From Trichaptum fuscoviolaceum (taxonomy: Eukaryota; Basidiomycota; Agaricomycetes; Hymenochaetales; Trichaptaceae), in assembly GCA_910574455.1 (NCBI GenBank), contig CAJSYZ010000007.1, positions 2,983,773 through 3,047,772 of the forward strand: a stretch of 64,000 nt of DNA. Direction: 5' to 3'. Shown here in pieces: positions 19,233 through 30,600 of the stretch. Positions within the stretch are counted from its first letter, which is position 1. Each line of letters begins with the position of its first letter. The translations under genes were made by a program, and so were the position numbers. The notes under the pieces are model-generated. The model was not told the origin of the DNA. It ran no database searches and saw nothing but the letters and a program-made list of their open reading frames with translations.

Positions 19233-22200
19233 ATGACATCTCGCCCTGCCCTTGCCACCAAGAAACGGCCGTCGTCAGCGATATACATCGGTTCTGCTAG
19301 TTCATTAGAGACAAAGCTGCCTGAACTTCCTGAACCGCCTAGTAGTCCCCACTCATCTTCTGGATTGCCGTCACCACCAGCATCGAACTCAACAGGCAGT
19401 GGGAGCAACGGTGGAGAAAACAGCACACGTTTTGGTAGTGTACGGATACCTTCGCGCCCGGATCTGGGCTCAGGCATGAGAAATGGCAGCAGCTCATCGT
19501 CCAGCGGTCCAAGGAGTGCGAGTAGGTCATCGAGTGACGAGGCGGACGAAGGAAATGACGAGGACCATACAGCCAAGCTGTCAGATGACCGTCGAATGGC
19601 CCTCAAGGCTAGCTCGAAGGACAACCTGAGCGCTTTGCAACGAGTTAAAAGCTTGACGCAACGAAATCAACTGGTTGGTACACCGTTTACATTCCGGTAC
19701 CTCTTACAGGCATGCACTAAACCTTGCTTCATCAGGTCCTCAATAAACTCGCATCCATCACGTCTGGTTCACGACTTTCCACGCCTTCGCCACCTGCATT
19801 GGCACGACTATCACGCTCTCCGGCTCCTGCATCCACTACTTCAACTACTTCTTCACGCTTATCCACGCAAAGCTTACGACGAGAACGCTCAGCCTCTTTG
19901 TCCAAAGCATCTGGGTCTGAAACAGAGCGAGAAAATTTTCCTACCAGGAGCGCATCTCCTGATGATTTTACTCCCCCATCCGCCTCGGCCTTTCCCGTTC
20001 GCTCGGAAAGCATGCGAGAACGACGAACATCTGCACCAGACTCTCCAAGAAAAGGCGTAAATGCCCTGTCAGAACGGGAACGGTCAATTGGGCCGAGTGA
20101 GGCCTCTACGATTGGGAGGCGGACAATGCGGTCTGAAAGTCGCAACAGCGGCGATATTGAATCTGCTGCGCTTGCGGCCATAGCAAACTCACGAAGGCGA
20201 AGTCCCTCTGACGCCCGTAAAAGACAACCGTTGCCTCGTGAATTCCGAGGCCAGATTGGAAGCTCGGATGGAAAGGTCAGTACTTTGTTCACTATATTGA
20301 TCTATACTGACGTCCTTTAGGCGTTACCCGATCCACCGTCGACCCCAAGAAAGGCTGGATCAGACAGAGCGTCTCCAAATGTTTTTAGTCGTGCTTCGCC
20401 CTCTCAAGCGTCCCGCACAGCCACAGTCGGCGATTCGCCTCAGTCGCCGAGGTTGAAGGCTCAGCGATATTCAACAGTACGGGAGATGACACGTCGTCAT
20501 CAAACTCGATGGCTTTCGCAGGAATTGACATCGCCCTCCAAACAAGATTACGAGGACGAGGATGGGGTGAGGCGGCAAACACGCAGAGGCGGAAGCAGTG
20601 ACAGTCCACTTGCAGGGATAGTTGGTGGTCGCAGCGTTCTTGGCGAAGGCTTACGGGCAGCTGGACTTGCTAAACAACGTGATGACACTGATGATGTGTT
20701 TGGTGTTGCTACGCAATCTGCCAAACGTAACCGTTTTAGTAGTGACTTGGACCTTCCAAGTGCTGTAAGAGAACGAACAGAAACAGCTCGACCACTCACG
20801 AGGCAAAGCAGTCGACCGCTAACAACCGAAGGCTTTCCAATCGGAGACCCTCGAACGCCAGTGAATTCATCGAACTACTATTCACAGAGAAATACGCAAA
20901 CTGTCGGACACTCTCGTCCTTCTACTTCTATGGCTGCCTATTACGAGGAACCTCGTACTGCTCCCCTTCTGCGTATAAACAAATCCGGGGCCGAGACAGA
21001 TAGGGTACATAACTTAGAACCAAGTCGATCAGTGTCGCAAGCTGGAGTGCGGTACCCTATATCCTCACTTGCTGCTCAAGACCGTGCCTCTGCATCGCCA
21101 GCTACACTTGGCAGGCGTGCCGCCGAAACTGCTTTGATTAATACAAAACCCACCTCCGAACCATCTGAACACATACGTCTCATGCTCGACACCCTAAATA
21201 TGTTTGAGTCAAACCTAGCACGTTTGCCCTCGATGGGCAGCACGTCAACGGTTACAATCCCGGAGCTCTTTCGCTCTGCGCAGAATATCGTACATTCTAC
21301 AAATGCTCTAAACACCCTACTACGGTCTGGTACGGAACATGCGCTTGCACGGCAGGTGGACGCCGAGGTCTCAGAAAATGAACGTCCTGTGAATGTCTCT
21401 GAGATCTGGCGCGACGTTGGTGGGGAATACAGAGAAAGTCTACGCGTCAGTGATGAACTGGTTCGCACGATGACTTCCTTCCTGAGTGGGGTTGGTAGGC
21501 TACTCCGGGAGACCATGGCTGAGCGATCCCATGGGCGTACTGCTTCCTTAGACGAGACAAGCAGTTCTCGTAGAATGACGCCCGATTTCTCGCTGGGAAA
21601 TGGCAGAACGTCGGAAGGAAAGCTTAGTTCAGATGGCCGCAGCAGCATCGATGTGAAAAGGCGTTGGGACTCTTCTTCGGGAGAGATGGGCATGGCTACC
21701 ACTTCGTTTACATCCCTTCATAGTTCCTCCTCGGCATCGCAGCAATCATCCTCATCCCATCCTTCCTTGACCATCTTCAAAACTCGGGCTGAGAGTGATC
21801 ATAGAAGTGAAGGCCGGGAGCCATCCAACGATCCTGTGGTCAGAAAGCTGTCAAGGCTATCATTGACTACCCCTCGCAGACTCGACTCTTTCCGTGATTC
21901 GCAGGACAGTCAACCAAAAACAGCTGCTCCAATTATGCACCTATCGTATTCGGAAGACTCTGTTCTCAACCAAGATTCACCACTGGCCGCTGCCACAATC
22001 AATCGAAGCCAGGGCACTGGCCCGAGGCGCGCCACGTCGCTCGCTGTTGCCCCTTCTCTCCCTTCTCTCCCCTCCGAATCATTGTTAGCAAAGCGCGACT
22101 CAAGCCGCATTACTAGACGACCAAAGATTTCCTCAATGTCGAATGCCACTGTACGAGCCAACTCTATCTTCCCTTCGATGACGGCATCGGGTAATCCAAC

Positions 22201-22549
22201 AACAGCGATAACTCCGATGGCGGTGCAAGCATCACCTGAAAGACCTTCCCTTTCCAACACTCGATCAAACACAAACATCAGAGGCACACTTACACGAACC
22301 ACGGGAGCTGCGTTAGCCGAGCTACAAGAACAGATGGACCGGGATGGACGAAAACGAACGATTTCTGCAAGCTCAGCTTTAGAGGCCGATATTCGTCCAA
22401 TCATCTCTGACTTAGAGGCAGAGCGCGATCGACCGAGGATGTCTCTGGACAGCAATCCTGGTTACTCAGCAGTTCGTAGTTCCACGTACGCTACTGGTAG
22501 CAATCGAGAGAGACGTGGAACCGTGACTGGTCTCTTTTCAAGAAATTAG
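19233..22549 (+). CDS. Large Ser/Arg-rich, largely disordered protein
   Basis: Three exons join in frame: ATG 19233-19673, 19736-20275 and 20321-22549, giving about 1,070 residues. Most of the chain is low complexity: Ser, Arg, Pro and Thr-rich, with many SP/TP and RxxS motifs (RSASRSSSDE, SQSPRLKAQR, RRTSAPDSPRKG), so it is a likely target of CDK and basophilic kinases. One stretch at about residues 555-690 is ordered in appearance and probably alpha-helical (EHIRLMLDTLNMFESNLARL, FRSAQNIVHSTNALNTLLRS, RESLRVSDELVRTMTSFLSG). I do not recognise the family. A cytoskeletal or septum-associated scaffold is one possibility, without direct evidence. The long uniform frame makes the gene itself certain. 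Confidence 0.8.
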
Positions 22550-23753
22550 AATCTTCAAACCCCTTTTGTGCAAGGTAATGTATCCGCTTGCTCCCCATGC
22601 AGCTCGCACCTGACCTTTAATTGGTTCAACTAGTTTCGATCCTTCGTGCAAATACCCCCCTTTGTTCCAGCTGTGTACGTAGCGATATGTGCAAGCTGTT
22701 TAATTATAGCCAACGGGCTTTCACTTCTCTACGGACTTCTCTATCTTCCACCCTCTCTAATTCTGCTCTTTTTCTGTGTCTCGAATAGCCATTCCTTCTC
22801 TCTTGGTCATCTGTGCTCAAATACTCTGCGACGCACGATTCCGTGCCACTGTGTCTCTTGTTCATCGTATCCATGTTTTATGTGCCCTATGTGACAGTAC
22901 TCCGATCAATATAAACTATGTCTCGGCAATTTCGCTTTACATGATTGAGGAAGACGCCCGATGCTTCCATCGTAGGGCTAGAGTGTTGTCATTGCTCTAG
23001 ATATGCATATGGAAAAGTCTATCAATTGGTGAATGCTTATTTTCTTTACTTCAAGCAACTTGTCTAATTCCTTTGATTAATACAGTCTGAATGCTTTCGG
23101 TTCCCTGACCAACATCGGCCCTCCATTTTGTTCTTCTAATACTACTGAAAGCCGTACGCTAGAGTGATTTGAATCCGATGTAAAGCCAAGAGATCTGCAG
23201 TACGACCAATGGTCTCCGAGTCCGCTGCTTTGTATTCGGAGTTGCCTCTGATGCGATACATGTTTGTTAAGACATGCTACCTATGTAGTGAGTGGATTGG
23301 CTATCTTATTCTTGAAGCCCTACTCATCTGATCTAACGAGAACTCCGGACTGGCTGGATTAGCGGCAAGCCTGTTAATGCTTATCTTATCTCGGTCGTTT
23401 GAGCCAGATAGGAAAAGGGTATAAGAGGTACTTCTTCAATCTATCTGTTGTTCTCGCGGCTGCAAGGTTTTGGGATAAATTCGTCTGGAAAGCAGCACCC
23501 TTTGGAGTGTCGACTGACGGCCAACACAGTGCATGGATCAGTGTCAAGTGGTATGGCTCGGCATGTATGCCAGTGCTCTTGGAGGAGAATTCCGGACATA
23601 CATACTTCCCCAGTGTGCCTCAGAATGTATCTCCTCAAGCTCTTCAGGATTGAACAAACCAACTGCACAGTATATTTGAAGACATGTATCAAACAGGTAA
23701 TTTATGAGCTGCTATCTCCTCCCCCATTCGTTTATTTGACACTCTTTAATTGC
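22550..23753. other. Convergent intergenic region
   Basis: 1.2 kb between two converging stop codons, longer than most spacers here. It should hold both 3' UTRs. A TATAAGAGG word lies at about 23420, but the short frame after it lacks coding character. I see no RNA gene or repeat. Confidence 0.55.
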
Positions 23754-24680
23754 TTACATTAGGCTGATTCTCCCCGGCCAAAATTGTGCTCCGCCTTTGT
23801 TATGCTCGTACCATTCTGCGTCGTGCGCTAGAATAACTCGGACACGGGGTATAGTCAACAGATCTGCAATACGTCGAATGGTTTCCGCTGCTTCTTCCAT
23901 ATCGACATGCATGCAAACTCTGCCGTGTTGCTCGTCGTAGCGAACGGCGATTTCGCCCTCGCCTCGGATAAGGCGCCAATCGTGGGCACTGTCGCCAGCT
24001 AGGTAGAGCCAATCTCCAGTCGACGAGATTCGGATTAAAAGGTTTAGATGTCCAGGGAGGTGACCTGGTGCGTCGACGATATACAACGAACCATCGGAGA
24101 AATAGTCAAGTGCGTGGGGGAAAGGGCCGATAGGCTTCCAGTCCTCGTTAACGGCGAGGAAATCTGTTCTCTCGACAGGAAGGAGGTTACTAGGGAAATG
24201 GCTGTTCGGGTCGTCCGGGTACCCCGGTTGCAGCAGTGCACTCGTCCCGCTGCCAACGAGGAAGCGGGATTTTGGGAACAACGCTGGGTTTCCGAAATGA
24301 TCCCAATGCACATGCGATAGGCAAACAAGGTCGACATCCGCCGGCGTGAGCCCGCCCTTAGCAAGTGAGTCGGTGACATCCTGTGGGACTTTTCCGGTAA
24401 ATACGTTCTGCGCTAACGCTGAGACGACAGGGGGCAAGGCGGAGGCATAATCCTTCCGGATACCAAGGTCGAAAAGGACGCGCTTCGGCTTCTGCCCTGT
24501 GGACTGCGACCCGGAGGACGTGAGGAGAAAAGCAAGAGCCGGAGCCGGAAGTATCTCGTCGGGTGCGGCGGTGGAGACGATAATGGCGCATGGCACTGTA
24601 AGGTTTCCTGCCTCGAGTGCGGAAACGTCCCAGAACGCTTGGTTTGGACCGGGTGGAGGAAGAGTAGGGCTGGAGGTCAT
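23754..24680 (-). CDS. Metallo-beta-lactamase-fold hydrolase (paralogue A)
   Basis: Intronless 308-residue enzyme, ATG at 24680. The metal site is HVHWDHFG (HxHxDH), followed by a second-shell His in DAPGHLPGHLN, the Asp of LAGDSAHDWRL and the late His of ILAHDAEWYEHN. All ligands expected for a dinuclear zinc site are present. It belongs to the glyoxalase II/N-acyl-homoserine-lactonase-like branch of the MBL superfamily. Members hydrolyse lactones or thioesters; the substrate cannot be told from sequence. No signal peptide, so probably cytosolic. A TATATA word about 35 bp upstream (~24716) may be its promoter. Paralogue B lies 1.7 kb to the right in the same orientation. Confidence 0.9.
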   Translation of the reverse strand: MTSSPTLPPPGPNQAFWDVSALEAGNLTVPCAIIVSTAAPDEILPAPALAFLLTSSGSQSTGQKPKRVLFDLGIRKDYASALPPVVSALAQNVFTGKVPQDVTDSLAKGGLTPADVDLVCLSHVHWDHFGNPALFPKSRFLVGSGTSALLQPGYPDDPNSHFPSNLLPVERTDFLAVNEDWKPIGPFPHALDYFSDGSLYIVDAPGHLPGHLNLLIRISSTGDWLYLAGDSAHDWRLIRGEGEIAVRYDEQHGRVCMHVDMEEAAETIRRIADLLTIPRVRVILAHDAEWYEHNKGGAQFWPGRISLM

Positions 24681-25166
24681 CTCGAAAGGTGATTGACCTG
24701 CTTCCTTTTCAAGAGTATATATTGCTCACCGTCTTTTAGGTACGTCAGCAATTATACATCATCGGACGCAAGATCTCGGAACAATTGACTAAGCCGGCGG
24801 AGTCTACGAATGAATGGTTCGGTAGATCGTCCGGAGTCGTGGCTATCCGTATAGAAAACGGTTTCCAAGCATCGGAGCTGCAGATATTCTAACGCATCAG
24901 AACGTAACGAACCCCTCAGGTCAGGACCAGTGGGTTTTCGATTCATCCTATCTGTGTTGCTAGAAGAACCAAGTATGTCACTGCGTGAATGAACAACACT
25001 TGAATTCAAAGACAGATTCTTTAGAATGAATGCAAAGCCAGACCAACAGTCACTACTGTCGTCGATCTCCAGTGACCTGAGCATCATCGCAAGATGCAGG
25101 AATATCTATCATAGAATTAATCAGAGGGCAATTGTATATGTGAGACCTTTCTATCCAGCTTTCGCG
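24681..25166. other. Upstream flank of paralogue A
   Basis: Contains a minus-strand open frame, 25087-24752 (including YLQLRCLETVFYTDSHDSGR), of unclear status. It is too short and featureless to call a gene and may be a relic cut by the neighbouring element. Confidence 0.4.
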
Positions 25167-25174
25167 ACAGGAAC

Positions 25175-26244
25175 TAGCCTCGTGAGTCGTGACCAGGCCA
25201 GGCTACTCTTTTATAAGGCAAGCCGAGCTTGCGATATAAGTAGCCTGGTCTGGCGGCCTGACGAAAAGGCCGCCTACAAGTGCCGCCGCTGCCGCATGCA
25301 GCCGCCTACAAGTATCGCCGCTGCCGCATGCAAGACTGCAGACACGGAACCAATGATAAATAAGATAAAATACTGTAGAAATTAATGAAGTCATTGCATG
25401 TGCCACAGCTGTCAAAACTGCCGCATGCAGTGCCGCCTACCTGTCAAAACTACCGCATGCAGTGCCGCCTACCTGTCAAACTACCGCATGCAGTGCCGCC
25501 TACCTGTCAAAACTGCCGCATACACTGCCGCATACAGGCTTGAAGACTGCAGTCAAGCCGCATGCAGAGTTGCAACGGGGTCCCGAACCTTCCCAAAGCG
25601 TACTAGTAGACTCAGGTACAAACACAGCCATGCATTCAGTTTCCCACAGCCACTCATCAAATTGTAGATCTTGCATACGACAATATGATTACTTGCATAG
25701 CAGAAGTGGTTTAGATATAAAACAATCACAGTACTGTCTATTGTAATGTACTAATAAGATATAAAATAAATGATAATTAACTACGAGAAATAGAGACCAA
25801 AATGGCACATGTCTTCGTAAAACTTGTCAATGCCCGTTACCCGGTTTTCGGTAATCCTTCAAGTTGTCCGCTTGTCCCCTCAGGCTGTTCTCGGACACCA
25901 AGTCACACAGTATATTTGTCCTGATTTTAACTTAACAACACTTAATATCATACTTTCAACTAACTTAATACACCCAATATTGATTGTATGAGAATATATT
26001 TACTAAAGAGTGACCCTGACCATAATCTCGTGACATTTATTTGGTCTTCGATAGATCTGAGATATTATCGGGGCTCTTGCCCCCGGTCACTTACGAGACC
26101 GTAGGCGGCACTTTGTACAATGACCGCCTACGCCTACTAGTACTGCATGCGGTCCTGTATAGAAAGTGCCGCCTACTGCATGCGGCAGCGGCGGCACTTG
26201 TAGGCGGCCTTTTCGTACAGCCGCCTGGTCTGGTTACGAGACTA
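25175..26244. mobile_element. hAT-like non-autonomous element, copy 1 (1,070 bp)
   Basis: Flanked by an exact 8 bp direct repeat ACAGGAAC (25167-25174 and 26245-26252). The ends are TAGCCTCGTGAG and the complement of TAGTCTCGTAACCAG. Inverted subterminal blocks follow: GAAAAGGCCGCCTACAAGTG plus CCGCCGCTGCCGCATGCAG at ~25263-25301 recurs inverted at ~26171-26213. The left end carries an internal palindrome (CCAGGCCAGGCTAC ... GTAGCCTGGTCTGG). An 8 bp target duplication points to the hAT superfamily. No transposase frame exists. The same ends occur at 38138-38759. It lies between the two metallo-beta-lactamase paralogues. Confidence 0.85.
25409..25535. repeat. 32-bp minisatellite inside the hAT-like element
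   Basis: Four copies (25409, 25441, 25473, 25504) of a 31-32 bp unit containing CTGTCAAAACTGCCGCATGC and AGTGCCGCCTAC; the last is more diverged. The unit carries GCCGCATGCAG, a motif also present in the element's subterminal inverted blocks, so the array may multiply a transposase- or host-binding site. Confidence 0.9.
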
Positions 26245-26383
26245 ACAGGAACTTCTTTTCGAAGTAGATTATTTTCCTTTTCAAGGACTTGAAAGGCAGC
26301 ATTCAATCACCGTGAAGACAAGAGATCATCATAATACATGAGGGAACTGTAACGAGTCTGAAGGAAACTCCTATGTAACTCAT

Positions 26384-27286
26384 TCACGAAGAGTTGATTC
26401 TTCCGGGCCAAAACTCACCCCCACCTTTATTCTTCTCGTACCATTCAGCATCATGTGCCAAGATAACCTGGACGCGAGGTAGAGTAAGAACATCCGTGAT
26501 GCGGCGGATGGTCGCTTCTGCTTGCTCCCGGTCGCGATGCATACACTTCGTGCCGCCATGTTCGTCTTGGAGGACGGCAATCTCTCCCTGTCCTCTAATG
26601 AGGCGCCAGTCATGCGCACTGTCGCCTGCAAGGTAGATCCATGCGCCATCCTGGGAGGCCCGTGCGAGAATGTTGATGTGGCCCGGGAGGTGGCCAGGCG
26701 CGTCGATGATGAAGAGAGAGCCGTCGCCGTAGTAATCGAAAGCTCGGGGGAATGGGCCTACCGCTGCCCACTTTGACGGGTCCAGAAACTCTGTGCGGTC
26801 GATGGGGAGGAGGTCCGACCGGAACACGCTTTGAGGGTCCTCTGGGTAACCTGGGTGGAACAGTGAGCGTGCATCAGCCCCCAGAAGAAACCTCGCGTTC
26901 TTGAACAAAGATGGGTCTCCGACGTGGTCCCAGTGTACATGCGACAGGCACACACACTCCACATCATCTGGTGTCAGCCCACCCTTACTGAGCGATTCGG
27001 GGACGTCCTGAGGCACAGTTGTGTTGAACACCTTCTTTGCTCGGTCTACGATTGTTGGGGTTAGGGAGGCCTCGATGTCTTTGCATATTCCCAAATCGAA
27101 CAGCATTCGTGCGCCAGATCCAGAGTGTGTCAAGAGAAACGATAGAGCGGGGGCGACGAGCGTCTCATCTGGAGCTGCGGTAGAGACCATCAGTGCACAG
27201 GGGAGTTTTAGGACGCCTCCTTCGAGAGCGGAGACGTCACAGTAAGCCTGGTTTGAGCGTGGCGGAGGGAGGTCTGGTACTTTCAT
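26384..27286 (-). CDS. Metallo-beta-lactamase-fold hydrolase (paralogue B)
   Basis: Intronless; the first ATG is at 27286 (MKVPDLPPPRSNQAYCDVSA) and the stop at 26384. It aligns end to end with paralogue A: the same LVCLSHVHWDH-type metal motif (here CVCLSHVHWDHVG), DAPGHLPGHINILARAS, IYLAGDSAHDWRLIRGQGEI and ILAHDAEWYEKNKGG. All metal ligands are kept. The region between the catalytic blocks has diverged, as expected for an old tandem duplication. Both are transcribed leftward and B lies upstream of A. Substrate unknown, as for A. Confidence 0.9.
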   Translation of the reverse strand: MKVPDLPPPRSNQAYCDVSALEGGVLKLPCALMVSTAAPDETLVAPALSFLLTHSGSGARMLFDLGICKDIEASLTPTIVDRAKKVFNTTVPQDVPESLSKGGLTPDDVECVCLSHVHWDHVGDPSLFKNARFLLGADARSLFHPGYPEDPQSVFRSDLLPIDRTEFLDPSKWAAVGPFPRAFDYYGDGSLFIIDAPGHLPGHINILARASQDGAWIYLAGDSAHDWRLIRGQGEIAVLQDEHGGTKCMHRDREQAEATIRRITDVLTLPRVQVILAHDAEWYEKNKGGGEFWPGRINSS

Positions 27287-27616
27287 AACTTTGCAGGCGC
27301 AGAGGCTCAAAGCTGGTTATAGCTGCGGCTGGACAGATACTGGACGACAGTCTAAGTGATCAAGATCTCCTCTAGCTTAGAGGCAAGTGTAATAAGGAAA
27401 GCAGCGCTTTGCACTCCTATCTGTGAGCAGGGTGCTTTTGACGGAGTTCCGAACTATTATTATTCCTGTTAGCTTAATGATCCCGAGAAGGTGCGAAAAA
27501 GGAGCTGTGAACTATCACTAGTTCTACAAAATGAATGATAGGACTGGTTGCAATATGAGTCTAAGTTGCAGTAGCTAAATTTGGCACACGCTTCAAGTTG
27601 AAGCTAAATTTGGATC
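27287..27616. other. Divergent promoter region
   Basis: 330 bp between paralogue B and phospholipase D. A short duplicated word (TTCAAGTTGAAGCTAAATTTGG-like, ~27568-27615) precedes the PLD start. No clear TATA box. Confidence 0.5.
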
Positions 27617-30600
27617 ATGGCACTTCAAGTTCAAGTTCAAGTTGGGAAGTATGACGTCCACCGCACGCTGCCAAGTATATCAGAGTTGTTCGTAACTTCG
27701 GTTCAACTTTCATCAACATCTAGCACTCGCCGCTGTCAAGCAACGATGGCCAGCCTCGAGAGCGTGATACGCACTGCCATAGAGGCAGGGAAGTCACAGA
27801 ACAGCGAGCGCAGTCCGCAGCCTACCAGTGAACTGCCGAGCGGGGGATCGGCTACAATGACACGCAAAGCGGCTGCTTCACATGTCAGGACACACTCAAG
27901 CTCGACCGCTAATTCGTCTAACGTGAACGGACATCGTGCATCCGATTCTTGGAACTCGAGAACACCAACCTCACAAGTAAGACGCACGCCACGATTGGAA
28001 GACTCACCGTCCAGTCGTACGGGCCCTCCGCGATCATTTTCTTATAATCTTACTAGAAGCCCAGCCTCTGCTTTATCGACCCCAAGACAGAATACATTGG
28101 ACACTGCAGTAAGGCGCATGGTTGGAGAGGATGGTGGAAATACCTCGAGCGCAGGAATTGGTTTGGGCCTGCGTGGAAGCGGAGTCATAAGTGAGGTCGC
28201 AAACGAAGACGCAGACACCAATGGTAAGGACGAACAGTACATGGGCGATATTGAAGAGGATACACGTCCGCGGTTCTCTCATGCACGCTCTGATTTCCGT
28301 GGTGCACTTGAGTACTCAAGCCCAGAGCAACGCGAAAAGGAACGCGAGGCCAAGGAAAGGCGTGAACGTCATCGTCTAAGCCGCATAGATGATAACTGGT
28401 TGAACCCCCTCAAGTGGTTAAACACCGCAGACGATACAAATCAAGAGAGCCCAAAGGATGATGATGAAGAGGGCAGAACAGGCTACTTTGACTTCCTAAA
28501 GCCTAGCGAAGGGAAAGGTAAAGAGAAGGAGTCTGGCGGCGAAGAGGAGGCGAATGAAAAGCAGGATGCTGAAGGGAATCATCAAGATAGAAAACCGGAA
28601 ACACCTAACGGCGACGCAAAGCAACGTGCTATGTCGCATGATACCGGCGGCGAGTCATCTTCGCGCAGTGGCAAGTTGCAGTTCAAGGGCCCGGGGACGA
28701 TGTCTCGTGCACAGTCTATGCCGCACATAAAGAGATCTAACAGCCGGAAAGCTAACTCTACGATTGGCAACTCTGCGAAAACTGCACCAAGATGGAACCG
28801 ATTGCGCTCGCTCCTTCCCGTCCTTGCGCAACAGGGTCGACAGGAGTCGGTACCGGGACAGTCAGCTGTTCAGCAGACGGTCGTGAATATTACAGACGAA
28901 CTGATCACCGGAAATCTCTCAGCATTGATGCTCAAGTTGTGGTTTGAGCGCGATGAAAAAGACCATAGACGAGTTCCTGTGCTATTACATCGACTTCGCG
29001 TTCGCATAAGCGATAGCTTACATCCTCTTGGAGGTAACAAGGCCGTATTTCGGATTGAGTGCGAGTATGCCAACGGTGCGGCGCGTTGGGTAGTATACCG
29101 CCAATTACGGGACTTCATCTCCCTTCACAGATCATATCGTTTGTCAAATGCCTACAACCGCAATGTAGACGCCTTGCCCGAGTTTCCTTGGTCAAGTCAG
29201 TCCATATTCTCTGATTACTTTTCGTGTATCTCATGTGACGTCCATTAGGCGTACCCTATCTCAAGTTCTTGAAGAAGGAAGAACGGGAAATCAACAAAGC
29301 CAACTTCGCTGTACAGCAGCGGCAGGCTCTAGAGGATTATTTGATTGGCCTCATTCGTGCAGTCGTAAGGGTGCTTCTGTTCAACATATGTTGATGGTAT
29401 CTAATGTATTCCTTGCAGATGTTCCATCCAACTTCTAACCGATTATGTGGATTCCTGGAGATCAGTGCTCTGTTTGTCCAATTAGCTCAGTCTGGTGGGT
29501 GGCAAACAAAGGCCGGAATGTTGAGGATTGAAGCTGCATCAAGCAAAAGCGGCGGATTCGGAAGGAAGAATGCATCATGGTCGGATAGGAAGAAACAGCG
29601 ATGGTGTGCTGTTCGGGACGGATATCTGGTTGCTGTAGAAGAGCCCGGGGAAGTCAAAATCTGGGACGTATTTCTCCTTGATTCTGACTTCAAGATTGAG
29701 CGCCCTACGCGTGTCTACAGACAAGGCCTCAATCTTCTCCACCACGGCCATTTGAAACTGGAAGTTGACGATATTGTAACTGGTGGGGATAGGAATAGTC
29801 ACCCACATCTTGAGCACCACGAAATGGAGTCGCATGGGACACTCAGTAAAGTGAAGTCAAAGCTTGCGCGAGCCTTGCATTTAAGCCATGTGTCGCTGAA
29901 CAAGAAACATAGCCGTCAGGGGAGTTCAGCCACGAATGGTGATGCAAGATCAGGTGGGCAGGGCAGACACAGCACTACGAATGCTTCGTTCGACCCAAGC
30001 CGGACCCGCTCGATGTCTATGTCATCATCGTCTAGTGCTTCGTCCTCTTCGTCCGCAGGGGAACCAGGCATGCGGACGCCGATGGTAGATCCATCGACGA
30101 ACATGAACCCGATGCGCGATGAGGGCCCTAACGAGCCTCAGAACCCGGAAGACAACGAGTTGCAGAAAAAGAAGAGGAAGAAAAAGACCAAGGATGTCTC
30201 GAAGCATACGTTCTTCATTTCGAACTCGCAGATGAGGTTAAAGTGCTTCGCGAAAAATGAGGTGGGATTTCCATGATTCTGATAGTTAACCACGCTAATT
30301 GATTGTCCCCTCCAATGTTTTCCATTTTAGCGTCAAATGCAGCAATGGATAACAGCGCTTGAGAAGACTGCAGCTGCGTCTCATTGGACTGGAAGTAACA
30401 GGTTCGACAGTTTCGCACCTATTCGCTTGAATGTTGCAGCGCAGTGGCTTGTTGACGGTGTAAGTCTATGCATCACACCTTATTATGATTGCTGACGCCT
30501 GTTTTAGCGTGATTATATGTGGAACCTATCACGAGCTATACTGCTTGCCAGAGAACGAATATATATCCATGACTGGTGGCTGTCTCCAGGTTTGCGTCGG

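Noticed and set aside
19199..20292. Long minus-strand frames opposite the Ser-rich gene
   Set aside because: Shadows of the plus-strand codon pattern; no start, domain or intron support.
23399..23653. 84-codon frame downstream of a TATAAGAGG word
   Set aside because: No start context, domain or joinable exon; composition looks non-coding.
25398..25746. Cys-rich open frames over the minisatellite
   Set aside because: They are translations of the 32 bp tandem repeat inside a transposon; several frames stay open only because the unit lacks stops.
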